Assembly (NCBI GenBank): GCA_021030905.1
Contig: JAGFMI010000002.1
Coordinates: 1,550,001 to 1,614,000, forward strand
Direction: 5' to 3'
DNA length: 64,000 nucleotides
Source: Pyrenula massariospora
Taxonomy: Eukaryota > Ascomycota > Eurotiomycetes > Pyrenulales > Pyrenulaceae
The first letter of the stretch is position 1. Each line of letters starts with the position of its first letter. This document shows positions 44,286-55,430 of this stretch, in pieces. Under the pieces are notes generated by a model. It did no database searches. It was given only the letters and a program-made list of their open reading frames with translations, and had not been told where the DNA came from. A program made the translations under genes and the position numbers.

Positions 44286-44866
44286 ACATGAACCCAAGAT
44301 GAGCAAGTCCAGAGAAGACTTGGGACTTTCTCCGCCGTCCTTTTCGCGTGCTGTGTCGCCGGGCACTTGTCCATGCTGGATGTTTTCGACGTGGAGCCTG
44401 GCCTGGAGGTTTTCTACGGAGGGAGGGTCAGACAAAGCCGGTTCCAGTGAAGTCATGGCAAGATTCCGAGGCTGTAATTATGAAGACCTCGTTTAGTCGA
44501 GTGCTACACCGTTACTCGGTAGCAATATACGCGGGTTGCCGATATTATTTGATTGTATTTGTATTCCAGAGACGGTATCTTGCCCCGGAAAGTCGGCGCT
44601 AAGATCTTGCTTTTCGGTAACAAGCTCACCAGTTGTCTGATTTTTCCTGACAGCTGATCGAAAAACGCCTTATTTTATCTCTGGGAAGATCGGTACATAT
44701 TCTGTTTAAGAGTGGCAGTTCCACTACTGAATTTTGTAATACTCTAAACAGGATACATTTTTTGGAATTTCTGCTACCCTGGCACTCTAATGCGCTGAAT
44801 GCTCCAGATTACTCCAAGAACTTGGATCGTATGTTCCTCCTAATCCCAACTATATTCAATCCTTTC
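44286..44866. other. Intergenic, no gene seen
   Basis: Lies between the prolidase fragment and the end of the giant ankyrin gene. No additional part of the prolidase, no repeats and no RNA gene could be recognised. Confidence 0.4.
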
Positions 44867-47800
44867 TTATTGCCGTTGGATAAAGAACGCCACTGTCTCA
44901 AAATGGTCATTATCCGCCGCTCGGGACGCGGCCATTTCCCACTGCTGGGATGGCACAGCCAAGCCCTGGCGATATTCCATCAGACATCGGATGAAGTCGA
45001 TTTTCCCTTCTCTTGCTGCCTTCACCAGCGGTGTCTCATTCTCGGCGTCCTTTACCTCAACGTCAACATAAGGACAGCCCTTGAACAGAGCGATGCCAGC
45101 TTCGCAGTGGCCTTGGATCGCAGCAAAGTGTAGTGGAGTGCGGCTGCCTTGGCCTTTTAGATTAGAGTTCGCGCCTGTCATCACGTTAGCTAATCGTTCG
45201 AGGGTTTCGAAATGGGGGCTTCGAACCGTATTTTAGAAGAATCCCAATGATTCCAGGGTTGTTCTGGGTGCACGCTAGGTGGAGCGCAGTACATGAGTCG
45301 CTTGAAAATGCGTCCACTGCGGCACCGTGCTGAAGTAGTGCCTCGACGACTGAGACGTTATCCGCATTGACTGCGCTATAAAGTAAAGTTTGTCCGTTTG
45401 GGTTCAGATGTGTGATCGAAGCACCTTTCGATGCGAGAAGCTTCACCATTGTGCCGTGCCCCTGTGAAACAGCTAAATCTATTGCTCGTCCTCCTTTGCC
45501 TGCTGTGTTCTCAATATTTGCTCCGTTATCAAGAAGTGCAGTAGCAGCATCGGTATTACCAAACCATGCTGCGATTTTCAAGGGAGTAAACCCCTGTGAA
45601 GTCTCCGCCTCGATTTCTATGCCTTTCTGGACAAGGTACTCAACCATTTCCGAAGTATGGTCCGGCTTCTTGAGTTCGCCGGTCAGATGCATCAACGAGC
45701 TGCCAGTTCTAGTGTACTTCACGTTGACGTCAGCACCAAATTCGCAAAGCTTCTTCAGAACACCCAGCTGATGATTCAACACACTCTGCTGCAAAGGGTT
45801 TAAACCAAGGTCATTCTTAACGTCTATTAGACTTGGAAGTCTCCTGACAATGACGTCTACCATTTCTTCGTGACCTCTCACGGCTGGATTATGGAGAATG
45901 CTGTTACGGCTATCACCTGACCGGTCGTCGCTCAGTCGCATTCCATGTTGGAGAAGATACTCGAAAACAGGGACATTCCCGCCGTATGCCGCGGCGTGTA
46001 CGACATCCCAGCCAACATCGGTCTTCGTGGTAAGTGACGCACCTTGTTCCACTAGCATCGTGACCATGCCGAGATTCCCTACTTCGCTCGCAAGCATCAG
46101 AGGCGTATGCCCAGTGCCTTTCGGCAGCTCAAAGTTCTGCCCGAGTTGGATCAAAAGCCTTGCTGCTTCGACATGCTTAGCTTCCTTGCCGTAAGTGGCG
46201 AAGACCAGAGCGGTTTCTCCGGCGTTTGAAGTCGCAGATAAGTCAGCACCCTCCGCGGACAGAAAACGGATGAAATCCGCACTGCCATTCATAGCGGCAC
46301 AATGTAGTGGTGTGCATCCTTTGTAGTCTCGAGTATCCGTAGTAAAGGGCTGTGAGAGTAAGAGCCGTCCTATGTTGATTGAGCCTCCATGTGCCGCAAA
46401 ATGAAGAGCATTCCAGCCGGATTCGTTGACGTGGTTTAACTCCGCACCACGTTCGAGAAGCAGATGGAAGGTAGCTTCACTACTATTTCGTGCAGCAAGC
46501 AAGATTGGAGTTCGACCAGATGAATCGACGCAGTCAATCTCTGCTCCGTGACTTAGGAGCAAGTCGGTCATCTCTATCTGGTTGTGTTCCGCCACGTGAT
46601 GGAGGGGGAAAAATCCTCTATCTGATTTTGGATTTACATTTGCCCCTAGCTCAATCAAGGTCTTGAATGATTCAGATTTTCCAAATCGGGCCGCCTCGAA
46701 CAATGCTGTATGTCCATCTTGGCCTTGGATATCTACAGGTAGCCCAGCTTCGACGAGCCTTTTCATGATAGCGACATGGCCCTGTAATGCAGCCTGTTGC
46801 AATGCTGGGTTTCCGTTAGATGTTCGGACGTGGAGGTCGCCACCAGAACGAATCAAAAGATCCAGCATTCCAAGAAATCCACGCCATGCAGTGTCAACTA
46901 GAATAGGACAATTATTCATGTCCTCAACAGCATTGACATTTGCTCCATGACTGATAAGTATTTTAGCGATCTCTACATCGTTGATTTTGGCCGCGTAGGC
47001 AAGAGGCGTGATCCCGAGTTTGCATTTTGATCCAACATCGGCTCCGCTTTCAAGCAGAATTGAAGTGACCTGTCGGTCTTGTTGCCTAACGGCTTCACGA
47101 AGAGGAGAATGGCCCTCTACATCTTTGCTGTTGAGAATTGATCCATGACCGATCAAGTTCCGAACAAGTTGAATGTCTCGGGAGCTGATCGCTTGATGAA
47201 GAGAGCTTTTCCGAGGCTTATTCAGCTTGCTTTCCTTTTCAAGAATGATTCTCAAGAGTTCATCATCTCCAGATTCAGCAGCAAAATATACCAACGGCCG
47301 GCCATTGAAGTTTTCGGACTCAAAATTTTCGGCTGATAGAGGGAGAGCCTGGAGGGCATCAAAGGAACCATAGTCGATGGCAATGTGTACAGGGAGTTGC
47401 GAGTCCTCATCTTGTATATCCATTTTGGCATGGTGTGAAAGGAGAAACATCACAGATTCTCGTTGGTTACTTCCAACCGCTTGATGAAGAGCGGTACGTG
47501 ATTGATGACCCGCATAATTAACGTCGAACCCAGTATCTAGAATATCATGAGCGATGGATAATCGGCCTTTCATGATGGCTGCATGGAAAGCACTCCAGCC
47601 TTCTGAGTTCGGCGCCTTCATGTCCACACCGTGGTCAACCAGGAACGTCAAAAGTTGCCGGCGGTCTTCTTCTACCGCCCAATGAAGGATTCGAGCCCCA
47701 TTATCCCTGGTGCAGTCAGTTTTCTCGTAGATATAGCTGCAGATGCTCCGAAACTCAGCAGCGCCTTTATCCGCCGCTATCCATGCATAGCTGCAATCAT

Positions 47801-49940
47801 CGCCGAAGGCCGACTTGTAGAATGATGAATCCAAGATTGCTTTGACAACACCGAGTTGAGAGTGAATAGCGGCAATATCCAGTGCAGATAGCTCTCCCGC
47901 CTTCGTCCTCCATTCCAACCGGCATCCAACCTCAAGGAGATACTTCACAACCTCGACATGGCCTTTTGATGCAGCAGCAAGGAGGGCAGTGGTTCCATCC
48001 TTCGCAATCTCATTGACGTCGGCACCTTTCTCGACAAGCACCTTCAATGTATCAAGATTCTTAGCAATCGCAGCGACATGAATCAAAGGCAATCCCTCGT
48101 CGGAATCGTTTTTGTCTGCTCCATGCGCTATAAGGATCGCAACTGCTGAACTCTGACCGTGTTGAACTGCACAGCGTAATGCCGACCGGCCCTTCCAGTT
48201 TTTTGAGGAGATGTCTGCACCTCGAGAGATAAAAAGTTTAACCAAATTCTCGTGTCCTGCGATTGCAGCCAAGTGCAGTAACGGGTTTCCGAGGCCGCCA
48301 GCTGAGAGGCGAGCACCGTGATCTAAAAGAACGGTTGCAACGTCAAAATGTCCGGATTGAAATTGGTCTTTGTGAATAATGGAAATAAGGCCTAGGGGAG
48401 TAAGGGAGTGTTGCGAGGTGATATCGGCAGATACATCATACTTCAGAAAAAGGTGAGCAGTCGAAGGTCGGGCGTGCCATGCTGCATTGTGCAGAGGTGT
48501 CCATGACGCCTTTGAGATAAGGTCATTACCGTCAATATCGGCGGTGCTGACAGTTTCCGAGCCTCCACTACACGCCGAAACGAGCTTCTTGTCATGGTCC
48601 AGGATCGTTTTCACGATTGAATCATTTCCCGAAGCAGACATAGCGAAGAGAGTATCCAATACTGGTTGACCTAGGCGGGCCGTGCGGTGTGCTCGTAAAA
48701 AAGCTTGCACTGTCGCGACATGGCCCGTGATAGCCGCTAATTGGAGTGGCGTGTTGCCTTCACTGTCAGTGGCCTCAAGTAGAAATTCGCGAAAAGCTTC
48801 AGTAGGAGCCAGTATTTGTAATGCCGAAGGATTTGCTCCAGATGCCGCAGCATGTAGAAGAGTTCTTTGGGAAGAATCTAAAATGTTAGTCTGGGCACCG
48901 CGACTTATTAGAAATTGAGCTACTGGCGAATTCGAATTTTCGATAGCATAATATAAGGGTGTCTGATTGCAATTATCGCGTGCATTGACATCCGCTCCGC
49001 TGCTCAGCAGCATCCTGGCGACTGGTGAGAAACCTTTCCTTGCGGTATGATGAAGTGGCGTCGTACCATGGCTGTCTGTTGCTGTGACCGAAAAACGTGG
49101 AAGTAGGATTTTGACCAATTTGATGCTTTTCCCTGACGCGGCAAGGTGGAGCAAAGAACTACCATCCGAATGCAACAGACTTGGGTTAGCACCGTGTTGC
49201 AATAGACGCTGAACCAGGCGTTCAAATTCTTGAGCCACAGCATAAGAGAGAGGTGTCCACCCAGAGCCTGGACACTGGCTATTTGGGTCCATCTGGTTTT
49301 GAAGAAGTAGTTCAAGTATGATCTCGTTCTTAGCTTCAACTGCATCGTGAAGGGCGTTTCGACCTTTGATCATGAGTTTCTGAGCTCCAGGAGGCTCTTT
49401 GGGTTGCGCAACGGCAGACATCCCCCTGTCAGATCCATTCGCTGAGGTTGTAGCAAGGGAACTAGAAGAAGTACCAGTTCTTGATGGAGTATTATCAACT
49501 ATGATTAAAGTAGTTTTGCGGTCAAGTATAGCGCGTACAACATGTTCATGTCCATTAGCAATAGCACGTTGGATTGCTGTATACCCTTCTAGATCCGTGG
49601 AATCAGCGTTGGCGCCGTATTCAAGGAGTATCCGGACGATAGCCTCTTTTCCAGCGAGCGCGGCTAGGTGAACTGGCTTCCATCCTCCACAGCATATTTC
49701 GCTTGGACATTTGGAACCTACGAAAGAAATAGCCCCGGCAGACCCAAAAGGTATTCCTTTATTGGTCTGAGCCCAGCCGTACATCATGTCACTTGATGCT
49801 TCAACATCAGCCCCCATTTTGAGCAAAAGCGGCACTATTGCCAAGTCGCCTTTTTCAACTGCTAGGTGTAGAGGTGACCAACCACCTACACATCTAGAGT
49901 TGACGTCAACGTCGAGCAATTTCTTGAAAGAGGTCAACAT
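44867..49940 (-). CDS. Giant ankyrin-repeat protein (C-terminal part of an Hsp70-like/ankyrin gene)
   Basis: Exons 49940-45227 and 45174-44867 encode about 1673 aa made almost wholly of ankyrin repeats of about 33 residues, by eye more than forty. Examples are GWSPLHLAVEKGDLAIVPLLLKM, GNPLLHLAAIAGHENLVKLF and GTTPLHHTARKGF. The final intron (45226-45175) restores LLKYGANSNLKGQGSRTPLHFAA, so the gene ends at 44867 and not at the apparent stop at 45186. Ankyrin arrays bind proteins; in fungi such arrays are the variable sensor part of STAND/NLR-type receptors. The frame immediately upstream is the same as that of the Hsp70-like/ankyrin segment, separated only by TAG at 49946-49944 plus one codon. 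The ankyrin consensus continues perfectly across that stop, so the two were, or are, one protein. Confidence 0.85.
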
Positions 49941-49943
49941 CTC

Positions 49944-52133
49944 CTAGACGACATTGAAGCTTTTTTTCAATACCGCCCAATGTAGTAAGTTCCTTCCCTG
50001 CCCTAAGCCAAAACTAAACTGCGTTTTGTGTGGACTGTCAAGAAGGTTCCGGAAAGCTGGGACGTCGTCAGCAGAGATCGCTTTCATAGCCTCAAACCTG
50101 AGAGCCCGAATGAGAGAGTTCTCTTGTGCCCCAGCGCTCACGAGTGCTTTGACGATCTCATGCATATTCGTAGACTTTGCAATGTCTAGCGCGGTGGACC
50201 CAGCAGCGTCCTCGATATTCAACAGTCCGTCTTCCTGGGCAAATCTTGGAATGAGAGCTTGCACGATGTGTTCTGCTTCAAGCGTGTGGAATGTCGCTAT
50301 GCTACGAATAGCGAGATGAAGACATGTCGAACCGTCACTACTGGTCGCTGAAATATCTGCTCCTTTGTTTAGGAGCCACTCAAGAACTGGTAGTCTGCCA
50401 TTCCTGGCGGCGACATGAAGGGGATGGACTAGAGTTGAGGATTCAAACGGCGCTGATTTATCAATCGAGGACCCAGTATCAGTGAGGAATTGCAGCAGCG
50501 CCTCAGTAGCACCGGACTTGCAAAACCAGAACAATGGATCTTCAACTTGAGCAGCAAGGCCCGAAGTATGATAATCCCTGAAAGCCTCGTCAAATCGAGC
50601 TCTTGTATTTTCACAATCATCATGTCGCTCCAGCAGCTGATACAAGGAATGGAGTAGCACAAAGAGTTTACATGCCTCAGGGCTTAATTTGAATCGTTCG
50701 AGCTGCTCTTGTAGCAGAATCCGGGCCGTCTTTGCTAGCCTGGTGACCTGGGATTGATTAAATGCAATTCCCGCCATTTGCCCTTTAAAGATCTGGTCCA
50801 CTGTGACCTCTACCTTTTTCCTGCGCTCCTGAAGGAGACTTGATCTTGCTTTTGTAGTTGGGCTTACGACAACCTGTCCGCCGTCGTCTGCTGTTTCGAT
50901 ATCGCGAATTTGCATTTGTTGCTGTTCCGAATCCAGAAAAATCGCGGCACCCCTGCATGCGCTCGTTCGCCCATTGACCGATTTGAGTATTTCTACACTT
51001 TCACACGCTCCTTGGTCGAAGAGAAGTTGACCCAGGCATTGTACAACATACGGACACTCACTTAAAGCACCACTGCACAGGACGTGGATCTTTTCGTTTC
51101 TCACCCGTGCTCTCTGGACCAAAGACAAGCTTAGGGGCAATAAGAGCTTTTTGAACACGACTTCACGAAGTGTTGAGGCTTCCAGGACTATGTGGCCGTT
51201 CCGGATCGCTCTTTCTGGTTGATCAGGAACGCTCCAAGGCAGTCGGAATTTATAATCTTTGGAGCCTTCATAACGGGGTAGAAACCTCAAAAAGTTATCT
51301 TGGATCTCGTTGAGCTTTGCAATCAATATTGTCGGATCTTCTTCCTCCAAAGCGCTGAAACTTTCCTCCAACCTCTCTTCAACCACCTCCCGGAAGGCAT
51401 TCGAAATTTCCGTCAGGCCTAGGGTCTGGATCTCCGTGCTTTCAAGCCGTGCAATTAAGAAGGAATCATTCTCAGTCAACGTTATTTCTGAGATGGTCGT
51501 GAAATCTTCGTCCATGTTGCAATGGCACAACGCCCCACCATTCCGAAGCGGGTGCTTCTTGTTTTTATCGAGAAAATAGCTTAAGCTTGCAATAGGGTCT
51601 GCCACCAAAATAGCTTCTCCACGCCATTGTTGACCAAAGGTAGGAACCTTTATGGCTGGCGCTTGAACTTTACCCTGCCACCATGGAGGAACCGCAATTG
51701 CGACGCGATATTCGACGTGTTCTGCGGCACCTAGACCGAAAGTGACACCACCGCGTTGGCGAACATGGTCTATGAGATTCAACAAGAAGGTCTGAATAGG
51801 TAGAATAGGGTCATTCCCATGGTCATTCAGTGATGTCTCACATTCTCTTTCACGCAAAGCGGCGAGCACGTTAGCTTCGGTCTGGAATTGAAGAGCATCT
51901 TTTCCAGCCCTCCTAAGTTTATGTCAACAGATGTCTAGCAATATGCGTGCCGTAGTATACAAGAGAAAGGTCTCTTCTGCAAGATGGTCATCTCGTGCCG
52001 CGGAGAATCCCCACGCCGCCGTGGCACTGTCGTTGGGGCTATATTGCACGCGCCTGTATTCGGAGTGAGAAACTAAAAATGGTCTTGAGGAGGAACGATG
52101 AAGCGTACAAAGGTACAATGATGTTTCTAACAT
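49944..52133 (-). CDS. Degenerate Hsp70-like head plus ankyrin repeats (N-terminal part of the giant gene)
   Basis: Exons 52133-51961 and 51912-49944 give 713 aa ending at an in-frame TAG. The first 420 residues lack a clear ATP-binding phosphate loop but follow the order of HSPA12-type Hsp70-like proteins: AAWGFSAARDDHL, then VEYRVAIAVPPWW, ILVADPIASLSYFLDK, and IHVLCSGALSECPYVVQ with GRTSACRGAA. I therefore call it a degenerate actin/Hsp70-like ATPase fold. This is followed by a helical linker with ERHDDCENTRARFDEAF. Ankyrin repeats begin near residue 500 (HPLHVAARNGRLPVLEWLL, STCLHLAIRS) and run to the stop. The intron at 51960-51913 is well supported. The true 5' end is not: a further exon carrying the DFGT-type loop could lie upstream. 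It is divergent from the plus-strand Hsp70 gene. Confidence 0.7.
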
Positions 52134-52738
52134 TGGCTGAACCAGGGTAGCTGTCTACCAGAGTTGGATCAACGTTCTGTCGCAGTTTTAACTTCTTGAA
52201 TGTCAGATGAGACAAACGACTGCACCTTTCCGGGAAGCAGATGTGACGCGGAGGCGCAGCGGCTGCCCAATGCTATCCCGACCTACTCCACAAATTGTCA
52301 ACCTCGTTCCCGTGAGATTATCAGCACGACATGCAAGACTCACTAGAATCGTATTTGGGGACATTCAGCCCTAGATACCGTTGAATCAACATTGTTCAAA
52401 TCATCAATCGCGCCGTCCTTCAGAGAAATGAATGCCTAGGTTGGTCCACTATTTACCGTTCTATGCGAAATACGGTAGCGCAGTTTGGCTCAGCCACCTC
52501 GTAATGCAGTTCAATCTCGGCGAATAGCGCCTCGGCATGGTCTTGGCTATGCCTGAGCGTCTTGAACGCACGAGGAATTTAATAAGGCGATAGATATTTG
52601 ATAGGCTTCGTGGATTTCTAGGTAGAAATTGTACTGGTGTAACGAAGGCCCAAACCATCGATCGGTCTCTAGACATCCGAGTCCTTCTGAGAAGGCTCTT
52701 CAGTCACGCCGCACGCATTCAAACCACTCTCAAGATTC
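52134..52738. promoter_or_regulatory. Divergent region between the two Hsp70-like genes
   Basis: About 600 bases separate the starts of the Hsp70-like/ankyrin gene (minus) and the Hsp70 gene (plus), implying shared or paired control. No heat-shock element cluster (repeated nGAAn) is evident. A missing first exon of the minus-strand gene could be hidden here (VDSYPGSA-like coding potential near 52150). Confidence 0.35.
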
Positions 52739-55328
52739 ATGGCGGAGGATGGAAAGATCATTGCACGTGATTTTCAACCGTATTTCGCAGTTTTTAGCAA
52801 GGTTAACCTTTCTTAGTGTGCGGTTGACTTTGGGACTACCTATTCAGGAGTAGCATATGCCTACCTTGAGAAAGGTCAAGATGTTCGTTCCGAGGTAGAT
52901 CATTCCCGAACTTTGCTAACTTTGCTTCTCGAGCCGAGAGATGTCTCGGTAGAGCTTGTAGAAGATCATTGGCCCGGAATGGGCAATCAGAGCTCGCAGA
53001 AAGTTCCATCGTAAGGACCTTCGATCCCAATAGCGTATCTACGCTGCTACAGGATCCTAACGAGCGATGCATTGTATTCAAATTCGACAAGACAGCCCTG
53101 GGAGGATTCAAATGGGGATTTCAGGTGGATAATGATATCGACAGGATTTGTTTCGCAAAGCTGTACGTGCTATTTCTGATTTCATTCTCCAGTGCGAAAC
53201 CTTAGATGTCGTTTCGGTATCCAAGGTTTCTTATCTGTTCTTGATATGCACTAAAAATGTTAGTTATCTTGATCCAGCACAGATTGCCGCGGCTCAGACT
53301 CTTGCTACGTTCTCTAATAAGTTAGGCAAATTGCCTCCGAATCGCAAGGTTACGGATGGAATCAGCAAGTTCCTTGAAGCTGTCCGGGCCGTCGCGATTG
53401 ATAGAATGGAATCTGAATGGGGAAAAGGTCCTATCACTTTTCGTTCGTTGGGGAATGCACTGATTTCGATAGATTTTGTAGAGAGCACACCGATCGAAAC
53501 TATCTTGACAATCCCAGCCGTTTGGTCTGACAAAGCAAAGTCGGATACGCTACAATGCGCACATCGAGCGGGTTTCGGTGACATGGACAAGATTAGACTG
53601 ATCACGGAACCAGAAGCCGCTGCGGTGTATACATTCCATCAGGTACGTAATCCAAACGGCTATTGTTCGACGGATTGACAAGAGGATAGCTCCCCGACTT
53701 CTCAGTGAAGAAGGGCGATGTCTTTGTAACCTGTGATGCTGGGGGAGGCACCGTTGTACGTCTCGCTCCAACAGCGTTTAAGAATTTTAACGAGCCACGT
53801 CACAGGACCTTGCTACGTATCAAGTCTTCGAAACCACACCTATTCTTCGCGTCAACGAAGTTACTATTGGTAGTGGTGGGCTTTGTGGCTCGGTGTATCT
53901 GAATCGCCGCTTTGAAGAGTTCATACGAACAAATATCGGGCTGGAATTGAACAAGCTTCCAAGGTCTGAAGCATTGGAAGCCGTGGACGAGGTGAGTATT
54001 TTCGATTTCATGGTGCTTTGAAATGCTGATGTCAACTTAGATGCAACGAGTATTCAATGAAGACGTGCGCTATGCGTGTCAATAAGTTGAATTACGCTCT
54101 GATGTCTCACAGATTAAGCTGAATTTCGGTATAGGTGGTGAAGATAAGGAGTATGAAGTGCCCGGTGAGACGTCCTTCATGAATTTGAATCGCTATTGTC
54201 ATCCTCTAAGATTTCTAGTCCCACTTAATTGTGGAGAGAATCCTCAGTTTAACATCAGAGGTGGGAGCTTAGTTCTCACAACGAAAGAGCTGAAGACGGT
54301 TTTTGATCCCGTGATCGGGATGATAATTCAACTTATCAATGGCCAATTGGATCGGCTTGAAGAAGCTCTTGGCAACATTGATGTGTCCTCTATCCTCCTT
54401 GTCGGTGGATTCGGCAGCAGTGAGTATCTGCGGCAAGAAATCGAACATCATTTCAGCGGAGGCGATGATATACCGGAGCTTAAGATCATTCAACCAGTGA
54501 ATGCGTAAGTCGCCATTCCGGATGACCCAACTCTTAAGCTTATTTGTTTTTAGTTGGTCTGCTGTCACCCGCGGAGCCATGTTGCGAGGTCTCCAAGGAG
54601 ATATTATCGAGACTCGTATCATACGCCACCATTACGGCATCGACATAAGAGAACCGTGGAACCCTGAAGTTCACGAAGCGCCTGACAAACGCCATACTGC
54701 CGAATTAAACAAGTAAAGCCATTATCACCTTTCCTGATAAAAGAGGCTGACATTCAGTGCGGACAATGGGACGCGACCGAGCAGAAGTACTTCTGCAATA
54801 GTGTGATGAGATGGTTCGTCAGTAAGGTAAGAGGTGTTAGATAACAAGATATGCAACCCTCACACAATGCGCAGGGCGACAAGTTTACTTCGAAGAAGGT
54901 CGTTAGTTTCCATTTCTATCGAGCAATAACCAATCTCAATAATATGATCTTCGAAACCAAATTGATCATCTATACCGGGTCCGGGGCTCCACCTTATTTC
55001 ATGAACGCAGGTAAATTCTTCCAAGAATGGCCCATTAATTGACCTCTGTTTTGACGCTACATGTGTATACAGACTGCAGGACCATCGCTACGCTGAAAGC
55101 AGATCTTTCTGGGATCCCAGAGTCAGACTTTGATGTTGTTAACTCGGGAAATGGGAATTACTATAAGGTTTTCTACGACATTGAAATGGGGTTCGACGCG
55201 AGTCTCTCATTCAGACTCGTATTTAAAGGTATTGTTTTTCTCCCGCTGCTGACCCCTGTAAACATATCATAACTGATGCCTTTACAGGAAAGGTCATTGG
55301 CGAAGTTGGAGTTGATTATGGAAGATAA
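52739..55328 (+). CDS. Hsp70-like ATPase of HSPA12 type, many introns, two doubtful junctions
   Basis: HSPA12-type proteins are divergent Hsp70s with the ATPase fold but little of the usual substrate domain. The exon series runs from 52739 to 55328, with most splice sites canonical and codon phases checked. Motifs in order: CAVDFGTTYSGVAYAY (phosphate loop 1), WPGMGNQSSQKVPS, FKWGFQVDND, ILTIPAVWSDKAK, RLITEPEAAAVYTF, VFVTCDAGGGTVD (phosphate loop 2), GSGGLCGSVYLNRRFEEF and ILLVGGFGSSEYL (adenosine loop). This gives about 600 residues. Oddities: the first intron (52763-52816) appears to be GC-AG; the frame changes near 53010-53034, where only a 23-base GT-AG stretch would fix it; and the exon ending at 54712 does not join in frame to the one at 54758. 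Either non-standard splicing or decay is possible. Confidence 0.75.
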
Positions 55329-55430
55329 GGGATATCCTGATGATCTTTTCAGTATGTGGTTCCGTTGCAGAATACCGTTCGCTCTAGGAACAGCCGTTGG
55401 TTACTTTGCCTTTTCACCTCGCGAAAGCAG

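Noticed and set aside
45186-45240. Apparent stop of the giant ankyrin gene at 45186
   Set aside because: An intron at 45226-45175 with a GCTAAC branch point and CAG-type acceptor restores the ankyrin consensus and extends the gene to 44867.
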